A stretch of 5,995 bases of DNA from NCBI GenBank assembly GCA_947470885.1, contig CANIXE010000149.1:1-5995 (forward strand). The letters are read 5' to 3'. Shown piece after piece: positions 1-5,340 of the stretch. The stretch is from Planctomycetota bacterium. GTDB lineage: Bacteria; Planctomycetota; UBA11346. How positions within the stretch are numbered: the stretch's first letter is position 1; each line of letters opens with the position of its first letter. Below the pieces are notes generated by a model. The model searched no databases. It was not told the origin of the DNA and saw only the letters and a list, made by a program, of their open reading frames with translations. Position numbers and translations under genes: made by a program.

Positions 1-72
1 GACGAGGCCCAGGCCTATGGCCTGATCGACAAGGTCGTGGCCAAGCCGACGGCCGCTGCATCTGCCCACTGA
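1..72 (+). CDS. clpP: ATP-dependent Clp protease proteolytic subunit, C-terminal fragment
   Basis: This is the last 23 codons plus TGA of an open frame that enters from the left edge. The visible peptide starts DEAQAYGLIDKVV, the well-conserved C-terminal segment of ClpP that lies after the catalytic Asp region ('EA.eYGLID.V'). A short Ala-rich tail follows (KPTAAASAH). The catalytic Ser, His and Asp all lie outside the window. ClpP is the cytoplasmic tetradecameric serine peptidase that degrades substrates fed to it by ClpX or ClpA/C. The call rests on the short motif plus the adjacent clpX, the usual clpP-clpX order in many bacteria. The 45-nt gap to clpX contains no convincing terminator, so the two are probably co-transcribed. 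Confidence 0.9.
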   Translation, partial: DEAQAYGLIDKVVAKPTAAASAH

Positions 73-117
73 ATCAACTCTTGCCCGATCCGCATCCGTA
101 CTTTCTGAAAGATTCCC

Positions 118-1410
118 ATGGCCAAGTCCAAGCGCACCGGTGATGAAGACGATTCGTGCAGTTTCTGCGGGCGTTTGGCCAGCCAGGTGGAACGGCTGAT
201 CGCCGGCCCGCCGAATGTGAACATCTGCAATGAATGCGTGGATGTCTGCGGCACCTTGTTGAAGCAGCAGGCCGCCGAGGGCAAGCCGGCCAAGGGCGGG
301 GCGGGCAAGGCCCCCCGCCTGGGGACGATGACCCCCCTGGACATCAAGGCCCACCTGGATCAGTACATCATCGGTCAGGAACAGGCGAAGCGGACCATCG
401 CCGTCGCCGTCTACAACCACTACAAGCGCCTCCGCCACAACCACGCCGCCACCGGCGTGGAACTGGAAAAGTCCAATATCCTGATGCTGGGCCCCACGGG
501 CTGCGGCAAGACCGCCATCGCCCGCTGCCTGTCCAAGCTGCTGAACGTCCCCTTCGCCATCGGGGATGCGACGACCCTCACCGAAGCCGGCTACGTGGGC
601 GAGGACGTGGAAAACCTAATCCTGCGCCTGCTGCAAAGCGCGGATTTCGACGTGGAAAAGGCCCAGACCGGCATCATCTACGTTGACGAAATCGACAAGA
701 TCGCCCGGAGCAGCGGCAATACGTCGATCACCCGGGACGTCAGCGGCGAGGGCGTGCAGCAGGCCCTGCTGAAACTGATCGAAGGCACCAACGCCAACGT
801 TCCTCCCGGGGGCGGGCGCAAGCACCCCGAGCAGAAGTACATCCAGGTCAACACCGAGAACATCCTGTTCATCTGCGGTGGTGCGTTCGGCGGTTTGCCG
901 GAAATCATCGCCCGCCGCTTGGGGGACAAGGTGGTCGGCTTCAACCTGGAACGCCAGGATGGCCCGGAAGAAATCAGCGACACGGAAACCGAGCGCCTGC
1001 TCACCATGGTCCGCCCGGAAGACTTGGTGGAATTCGGGATGATCCCGGAATTCATCGGCCGTCTGCCGGTGACCGTGACCCTCAGTCCCCTCACCGAGGC
1101 GGCCCTGATCAACATCCTGACCGGGCCCAAGAACGCCCTGGTGAAGCAGTACCAGACCCTGTTCGAGATGGAGGGCGCCAAGCTGATTTTCACCGAGGAC
1201 GCCCTCAAGGCGGTCGCCCAGAAGGCCTTCGAGCGCAAGACCGGGGCCCGGGCCCTGCGGGCGATCCTCGAAGAGGTGATGCTCGATCTGATGTTCGATC
1301 TGCCCCAGCGGGTGAAGTTCACCAAGGAATTCACGGTCACCGCCGACACGGTGAACAAGAAGGCCGGGTTGGCCACCGCGGAAACGGAAGCTGAAAAGGC
1401 CAGCGCCTAA
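118..1410 (+). CDS. clpX: ATP-dependent Clp protease ATP-binding subunit ClpX
   Basis: This encodes a hexameric AAA+ unfoldase that recognises tagged proteins, unfolds them with ATP and threads them into ClpP in the cytoplasm. At 430 aa it is full length (E. coli ClpX is 424). The N-terminal zinc-binding domain has Cys14, Cys17, Cys37 and Cys40. The AAA+ core shows Walker A GPTGCGKT (125-132), pore loop 1 GYVG (158-161), Walker B IIYVDEID (186-193), the RKH substrate-entry loop (234-236), an arginine finger in EFIGRLP (R315) and sensor 2 GARALR (377-381). The ClpP-docking loop, normally IGF, reads VGF at 273-275. The start at 118 gives the standard MAK...CSFCG N-terminus. It has no good Shine-Dalgarno; the upstream bases are pyrimidine-rich and end in CCC before ATG. 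The next gene starts 9 nt after the stop, so an operon is likely. Confidence 0.98.
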   Translation: MAKSKRTGDEDDSCSFCGRLASQVERLIAGPPNVNICNECVDVCGTLLKQQAAEGKPAKGGAGKAPRLGTMTPLDIKAHLDQYIIGQEQAKRTIAVAVYNHYKRLRHNHAATGVELEKSNILMLGPTGCGKTAIARCLSKLLNVPFAIGDATTLTEAGYVGEDVENLILRLLQSADFDVEKAQTGIIYVDEIDKIARSSGNTSITRDVSGEGVQQALLKLIEGTNANVPPGGGRKHPEQKYIQVNTENILFICGGAFGGLPEIIARRLGDKVVGFNLERQDGPEEISDTETERLLTMVRPEDLVEFGMIPEFIGRLPVTVTLSPLTEAALINILTGPKNALVKQYQTLFEMEGAKLIFTEDALKAVAQKAFERKTGARALRAILEEVMLDLMFDLPQRVKFTKEFTVTADTVNKKAGLATAETEAEKASA

Positions 1411-1419
1411 GCCCAGCCC

Positions 1420-2520
1420 ATGCGCCTGATCGCCTTGGTTCTCCTGGCGTTGCCCATGGTGCTGCCGGCGGCGGATCCAGCCCCGGCAGACCTATCTTCC
1501 CTCATCGCCCCCCTGGTGGTGAAGCACGGTGTTCCGGCCTTGGGGGGCGCGGTGATCCGCAGTTCGGGCCTCCAGGCCTTGGGGGTTGCCGGCCTGCGCC
1601 GGGCGGGGCATCCCACGGAATTGGTGACAACCGGGGATCGCTGGCACCTGGGTTCGTGCACCAAGGCCATGACCGGGGTGCTGGCCGCCCAACTCATCGA
1701 AGAACGGACCCTGAAGTGGGATTCCCGGATCGTCGAGTCGTTCCCGAAACTACCAGCCCAGGTGGACGCCGGACGGATCTCGCTGGAGCAGCTCTTGAAC
1801 CACCGGGCTGGTCTGCCGGCGAATTTGACCTGGCAGGACTATGCCGGCAGTGATTTGCGCGCGGAACGCAGCCGGATCGTTCAGGCCGCCACCGCCCGGC
1901 CGCCCCTCACCGCCCCGGGCAGCGCGACCCTGTACAGCAACCTGGGCTATGTGATCGCCGGGGCGATGGTGGAACAGGCCGCCGGCCAGCCCTGGGAAAA
2001 CGCCCTGCGCAGCCGGATCTGGATCCCCCTGGGCATCCAGAATGCCGGTTTTGGTCCTGCCAACACCGTCGGAAAAGTGGACCAACCCTGGGGCCATGAC
2101 GCCCAGGGGAATCCTGTGGATCATCTGGATAATCCGCCGGTCATGGGTCCTGCGGGGACGGTGAATGCCTCCCTGGCGGATTGGGGCCGGTTCATCCAGG
2201 TGGTGCTCCGGGGCGCCCAGGGCGAGGCCGTCCTCATGAAGCCCGCCACTTGGGAGCGCTTGCTGACCCCCGGCCCGCTGATGGATCCCCAGGGCGGCGA
2301 TCGTTACGCCAACGGCTGGATCTTTACCGAGCGGTCCTGGGCCGGTGGCCGAACCCTGACCCACGCCGGCAGCAACACCGTCAACTTCGCCGTGGTCTGG
2401 CTGGCCCCGGCCAAGGATTTTGCGGTTTTGGCGACCTGTAATAGCGGTCAGGCCAACGCCGAAGCCGCCTGCGACGAGGTGGCCAGCGCCCTCATCGGCT
2501 GGGCCGGGCAGCATCCTTAA
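1420..2520 (+). CDS. Exported serine hydrolase, class C beta-lactamase / penicillin-binding family
   Basis: This is a 366-aa protein of the serine beta-lactamase-like superfamily (AmpC, DD-peptidase and EstB-type esterases). A short signal peptide is visible: Met-Arg, then the hydrophobic run LIALVLLALPMVLP, with likely cleavage near Ala17/Ala18. There is no lipobox Cys, so the product is probably periplasmic or secreted. The three active-site motifs are in order: SxxK as S79-C-T-K82 in HLGSCTKAMT, YxN as Y172-S-N174 in LYSNLGY, and HxG as H315-A-G317 in LTHAGSN, which replaces the KTG of classical enzymes. LLNHRAGLP (125-133) is another family hallmark. Substrate cannot be read from sequence: muropeptide, beta-lactam, D-amino-acid amide or ester are all possible. 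It lies 9 nt after clpX and 48 nt before the aminotransferase, so it is probably in the same transcript. No SD is evident. Confidence 0.92.
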   Translation: MRLIALVLLALPMVLPAADPAPADLSSLIAPLVVKHGVPALGGAVIRSSGLQALGVAGLRRAGHPTELVTTGDRWHLGSCTKAMTGVLAAQLIEERTLKWDSRIVESFPKLPAQVDAGRISLEQLLNHRAGLPANLTWQDYAGSDLRAERSRIVQAATARPPLTAPGSATLYSNLGYVIAGAMVEQAAGQPWENALRSRIWIPLGIQNAGFGPANTVGKVDQPWGHDAQGNPVDHLDNPPVMGPAGTVNASLADWGRFIQVVLRGAQGEAVLMKPATWERLLTPGPLMDPQGGDRYANGWIFTERSWAGGRTLTHAGSNTVNFAVVWLAPAKDFAVLATCNSGQANAEAACDEVASALIGWAGQHP

Positions 2521-2568
2521 TTCTCTTTCTGGCGCTCTGTTTTTCCGTCCCGCCGCCCGCGAGTTCCC
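2521..2568 (+). promoter_or_regulatory. Pyrimidine-rich leader before the aminotransferase gene
   Basis: This 48-nt gap is dominated by C and T (it includes TTCTCTTTCT and TTTTTCCGTCCCGCC). It contains no purine-rich Shine-Dalgarno before the ATG at 2569. No hairpin suggestive of a terminator is visible, so read-through from the upstream hydrolase gene is likely. A pyrimidine tract could act as a ribosomal protein S1 landing site, but that is inference. Confidence 0.35.
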
Positions 2569-3714
2569 ATGCTGCCGTCCGTCCGTGCCCTCAAACCCTA
2601 CCCCATGGCCCAGCTCCAGGCGCGGAAGGCGGCCTTGGCCAAGGCCGGCACCCGGATCTTTGACTTCGGCACCGGCGACCCGGTGGAACCCACCCCGCCG
2701 TTCATTCTGGAAGCCCTGAAAAACGCGGTGCCAGCCATCAGCCAGTACCCCAGCGTGGCGGGCACGCCGGAATTGCGCCGGGCGGCGGCGGGCTACTTGG
2801 CTCGGCGCTTCGCCGCGCCCCTGGACCCGGCAACCCAGATCCTGCCGGCGGCGGGCTCCAAGGAGGCCATCTTCCACTTGCCCCTGGCGTTCCTCGACCC
2901 CACCTCGGGGAAGGACACGGTGGTCTTCGGCACCCCCGGCTATCCGGTCTATGAATCCGGGACGTTGTTCGCCGGGGGCCTCGCCCACCCGGTGGTTTTG
3001 ACCCGGGACAAGGGTTTCCGCCTGGAGTTGGAAACCTTGCCTGCAGAGGTCCTGGCCCGCACCGCCATCGCCTGGCTGAACTACCCCCACAATCCCACCG
3101 GGGCCTGCGTGGACCGATCCTACCTGGCCACCCAGTTGGCCGTCGCCCGGCAGCACGGGATCCTGTTGGCCAGCGACGAATGTTACCAGGACCTGTGGTT
3201 TGGTGATTCCCCCAAGCCGCCGTCCGCCCTCGAAGTCGCCGGACCAGACGCCAGCGGTCTGTTGGTGTTCCATAGTTGTTCAAAGCGCAGCGGGATGACC
3301 GGCTACCGCTCGGGGTTCATCGCCGGGGACAAGACCCTGATCGCCGCCTACCGCAGCTGGCGGGTCCACTTCGGCGTCGGCAGCCCGGCGATGATCGAGG
3401 CCGCCGGGGCCGCGGCCTGGGCGGATGACCAGCACGCCCACGATCGCCGGACAATTTTTGCCGCGAAATACCAGGTTCTCGCCGCGGGAATGACCCGACT
3501 GGGCCTGTCGATTCTACCCTCCCAGGCCGGCCTGTACCTATGGGCCCAGGCCCCCGAGGACGCCGACGCCTATGCCGCCCGCTGCCTGGACCGGGGCATC
3601 GTCATCAGCCCGGGGGGATTCTTCGGGGCCGGTGGCGCGGGCTGGTTCCGTCTGGCCCTGGTGCCCACCGTGGCCGAATGCCACGAGGCCCTGGCTGCCT
3701 GGCCGACCTGCTGA
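2569..3714 (+). CDS. dapC: Class I/II PLP aminotransferase, probable succinyldiaminopimelate transaminase
   Basis: This is a 381-aa cytoplasmic fold-type I aminotransferase. If DapC, it converts N-succinyl-2-amino-6-ketopimelate plus glutamate to N-succinyl-LL-diaminopimelate in the lysine/peptidoglycan pathway. The PLP site is complete: phosphate-loop AGSKEA (95-100), a stacking Tyr in GYPVYES (Y125 or Y128), N175 in NPTG, D203 and Y206 in SDECY, Schiff-base lysine K239 in HSCSKR, and R247 in GYRSGF. R361 in WFRLALV should hold the substrate carboxylate. The N-terminal LKPYPMAQLQ, FDFGTGDPVEPTPPFILEAL and the SKRSxxxGYRSGFIAGD stretch resemble DapC more than aspartate or LL-DAP aminotransferases, by recall and not by search. 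An alternative is another N-acyl-amino-acid or aspartate-type transaminase. The start at 2569 gives the expected short N-terminus. It converges with the minus-strand gene across 21 bp. Confidence 0.8.
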   Translation: MLPSVRALKPYPMAQLQARKAALAKAGTRIFDFGTGDPVEPTPPFILEALKNAVPAISQYPSVAGTPELRRAAAGYLARRFAAPLDPATQILPAAGSKEAIFHLPLAFLDPTSGKDTVVFGTPGYPVYESGTLFAGGLAHPVVLTRDKGFRLELETLPAEVLARTAIAWLNYPHNPTGACVDRSYLATQLAVARQHGILLASDECYQDLWFGDSPKPPSALEVAGPDASGLLVFHSCSKRSGMTGYRSGFIAGDKTLIAAYRSWRVHFGVGSPAMIEAAGAAAWADDQHAHDRRTIFAAKYQVLAAGMTRLGLSILPSQAGLYLWAQAPEDADAYAARCLDRGIVISPGGFFGAGGAGWFRLALVPTVAECHEALAAWPTC

Positions 3715-3735
3715 TTCCATTCCGGACGGAGCGGT

Positions 3736-4929
3736 TCACTCCCGGTTCAAGAGCGCCGTCTTGCTGGGTCCCCAGGTCCGTTGGATGAGCTGGAATTGTT
3801 CCCGGGCATGGGCCAAATTTTGCTCATTTGCCGAGGATTCCAAGGTCTGGAGAAGGGTCACCAGTCGTTGCAGCCCTAATTGCAGGCACTGGCCCCGCAG
3901 GCGGTGGCTGACGCCGGCGACCCGTTCCGGATCCCCGGCGGCGATGGCAGCTTCCAATCGGGCCAACTGGTCCTCGATTCCCGCCAGAAAATCGCTGATC
4001 AACCCGGCAATGACCTGGGGTCCATCCGCACCTAACTGATCCAGGAGATCGTTCAGGATTCGCGGATCGAATACACCGTCCAGGGCATGGCTATCAGGTT
4101 TTTCCTGACTCGTGCGGGACAAGGGCAGGGGTGGAACGTCCACCATTGGATGCACCAGAGATTCCCCCGTCGGCGTGGTGGTAGCCGTACCGGGAATTTC
4201 TCGAGTCAGGGCCTCCCGGAAGGAATTCTCCTCCAAGGGCAGCGGCAGGGTCTGTATCCGGGAAGTCGGACCATCGCCAGGTCCCCCCATTAAGGAGAGA
4301 CGGATGATGCGGATCGGCTGTAGGCCCAGATCCTTTGCCACACGATCCACCATCCCCGTGGCTTCCGCCGAGGAATGGCTACCCAGGAGAATGAGGGCAT
4401 TCATCGGTTGCCCGGCTTGTTGGCCCACCCGGATCTGCAGGGCCGCCTCCGCGGGACTGGTGACGCCCTGGGAATCAATGCCCCAAGCCTCTAACGTCGC
4501 GCAGATGGTCTGCCGGGAAATATCATCTTCATCCATCACCAACAGGCGGACACCGGGGGTTCGCAAGAAGGATCTGGTGGACGGTGGCCGGGTTGGCGGC
4601 GGTGCGGGATGATAGGCCCGGCGCACCGATGAACTGCGGGAGTTCGGTGCGCGTTCCCGGCTGACCGGCACCCCTGGAATCCCTGAGTTGACGGCTTGGG
4701 GCAGGGGCACCAAGACTGGACTGGTTTCCTTCTTTTCAGGTACAGGCGGAGAATCCGCCACTGGTGTTGGACCAGGGACCAGGGCCCCATCGGGTCGGCG
4801 GCTCAATAAGAGGCCAGTCAAGGCTGCGCCCCAGCAGAGACCGGCCCCCTCTGGGCACCCCGCCCATTCCAGAGCACCCCCCGCGAGGCCGCCAAGCAGT
4901 CCCCACCCCCATGCGATCAAGGACGGCAT
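3736..4929 (-). CDS. Membrane-anchored pseudo-receiver / HPt domain protein without kinase domain
   Basis: This 397-aa protein has an unusual layout. Two hydrophobic Gly/Ala-rich segments (about 4-22 and 29-43) probably form a membrane hairpin. A Pro/Ser/Arg-rich linker follows (about 44-125). Residues about 126-245 resemble a CheY-like receiver: VRLLVMDEDD keeps an acidic pair (D133, E134) and S212 in RLSLMG fits the conserved Ser/Thr. However, the phospho-Asp position in NALILLG is Gly183, and the conserved Lys before Pro is Leu230 (PLPLEE). A second linker leads to an HPt four-helix domain (about 286-385) with H342 in SHRLRGQCLQLG, the canonical phospho-His motif. HPt proteins pass phosphate between receivers in phosphorelays. 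There is no HisKA or HATPase segment. An in-frame stop at 4945-4947 excludes a longer N-terminus, so the ATG at 4929 is the natural start; no SD is seen. It could be a remnant of a BarA-like hybrid kinase or a dedicated relay adaptor. Sampled G+C (about 50-62 %) is lower than in the neighbouring genes. Confidence 0.85.
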   Translation of the reverse strand: MPSLIAWGWGLLGGLAGGALEWAGCPEGAGLCWGAALTGLLLSRRPDGALVPGPTPVADSPPVPEKKETSPVLVPLPQAVNSGIPGVPVSRERAPNSRSSSVRRAYHPAPPPTRPPSTRSFLRTPGVRLLVMDEDDISRQTICATLEAWGIDSQGVTSPAEAALQIRVGQQAGQPMNALILLGSHSSAEATGMVDRVAKDLGLQPIRIIRLSLMGGPGDGPTSRIQTLPLPLEENSFREALTREIPGTATTTPTGESLVHPMVDVPPLPLSRTSQEKPDSHALDGVFDPRILNDLLDQLGADGPQVIAGLISDFLAGIEDQLARLEAAIAAGDPERVAGVSHRLRGQCLQLGLQRLVTLLQTLESSANEQNLAHAREQFQLIQRTWGPSKTALLNRE

Positions 4930-5134
4930 GCCAACAGACCAGGTTTAGCCAGAGAGGGTGGAGGCATCGTAGTTGCAACAGTCTCGAATCTGGGCAGGTC
5001 CCGGTCAACGGCTCGCCACAGCGGCACAAAGCAACTCGGAGGGTAACCAGGGCTTCGCCACCTGGGATGACGCCGAAGCAGGGCGCTGCAATGGAACGCT
5101 GGATGTCCATGACGGAGCGCTCTTTGCGGCGCCA

Positions 5135-5162
5135 GTCCGGTCGTCCGGTCGTCCGGTCGTCC
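5135..5162 (+). repeat. Left octamer array, GTCCGGTC x 3.5
   Basis: Three perfect head-to-tail copies of GTCCGGTC (5135-5142, 5143-5150, 5151-5158) are followed by a half copy GTCC (5159-5162). An 8-bp period is not a multiple of three, which argues against a coding repeat. This is the left arm of a large inverted repeat; its partner lies 48 bp downstream. Confidence 0.95.
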
Positions 5163-5203
5163 ACCAGCTGTGAGTCTTTCGGATATTCCCGTTGAAAACT
5201 TGG

Positions 5204-5258
5204 CTTCAATGACGACCGGACGACCAGACGACCAGACGACCGGACATTTTCATTGAGG
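5204..5258. repeat. 9-bp inverted repeat bracketing the right octamer array
   Basis: CTTCAATGA (5204-5212) and TCATTGAGG (5250-5258) are inverted copies matching at 8 of 9 positions. They enclose the right octamer array almost exactly. They could be part of the same element or chance, because the match is short. Confidence 0.4.
5211..5245 (-). repeat. Right octamer array, inverted copies of GTCCGGTC/GTCTGGTC
   Basis: Read on the minus strand this is GTCCGGTC (5238-5245), GTCTGGTC (5230-5237), GTCTGGTC (5222-5229), GTCCGGTC (5214-5221) and a partial GTC (5211-5213), so 4.4 units. The two central units differ from the consensus by the same single C-to-T change, suggesting that they were duplicated together. 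It pairs with the left array as an inverted repeat. Confidence 0.95.
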
Positions 5259-5340
5259 TCCCCTGGACCCCGAAGGCCGGGGCAGTTGTCCCCCCGCTTC
5301 ACCGGGCTAGCCTTCCCGCCCCGATTTTCCCGAGGTCCCC

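Larger units (their letters stand above)
5135..5245. repeat. Imperfect 28-bp inverted repeat with 48-nt loop, built of octamers
   Basis: Arm 5135-5162 matches the reverse complement of the outer 28 nt of the right array (5218-5245) at 26 of 28 positions, and the register could slip by 8 bp. In a plus-strand RNA the two differences are C-A mismatches. In a minus-strand RNA they become G-U wobbles, so that transcript could form an uninterrupted stem. The loop side holds a small TTGAA/TTCAA inverted repeat (5192-5196, 5205-5209). Possible roles are a REP-like or miniature mobile element, a cluster of regulator binding sites, or an RNA hairpin in the leader of the minus-strand gene. I see no target-site duplication. 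Confidence 0.85.
4930..5340. other. Divergent intergenic region with palindromes and octamer repeats
   Basis: These 411 bp lie between the divergent starts of the receiver/HPt gene (-) and ileS (+), so both promoters should be here. I could not identify a convincing -35/-10 pair on either strand. The left two-thirds carry small inverted sequences: CCAGG/CCTGG (5047-5051, 5061-5065), GCTTCG/CGAAGC (5052-5057, 5074-5079), palindrome GAGCGCTC (5115-5122) and GGCGCC (5128-5133). The large octamer inverted repeat follows at 5135-5245. Reading frames crossing the region on both strands have no recognisable domain and overlap the genes or the repeats, so I call no gene here. Confidence 0.6.

Noticed and set aside
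678..1376. Minus-strand open frame opposite clpX
   Set aside because: Shadow of clpX; Arg/Ser-rich translation without any domain signal.
1750..3273. Long (507-codon) open frame on the minus strand opposite the hydrolase and aminotransferase genes
   Set aside because: It is antisense to two genes with complete catalytic motifs, is Gly/Arg/Pro/Gln-rich with no recognisable domain, and is the kind of stop-free shadow frame expected in GC-rich coding DNA.
3715..3745. Bidirectional terminator between the converging genes
   Set aside because: Only a 4-bp GGAG/CTCC stem (3728-3731, 3739-3742) with no T-run is present, too weak to call.
4955..4975. T-box-like GGGTGGA ahead of ileS
   Set aside because: The rest of the T-box consensus (ACCGCG) is missing, the residue that should pair with the tRNA-Ile discriminator does not fit, no specifier stem or terminator was found, and it is nearly 400 nt from ileS.
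4764..5195. 143-codon plus-strand frame in the intergenic region
   Set aside because: It runs antisense to the N-terminus of the receiver/HPt gene and into the octamer repeats, with a basic low-complexity translation and no start signal.
5192..5220. Sigma-70 promoter with TTGAAA as -35 for ileS
   Set aside because: No acceptable -10 hexamer occurs at 16-18 bp; that position falls in the octamer array.
5135..5245. CRISPR array
   Set aside because: The repeats are 8 bp, contiguous without spacers and in opposite orientations, and no cas gene is nearby.
4736..5302. 188-codon minus-strand frame across the divergent intergenic region
   Set aside because: It overlaps the start of the receiver/HPt gene in another frame and runs through the 8-bp repeats. 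The translation is Arg/Gly/Cys-rich with no domain.
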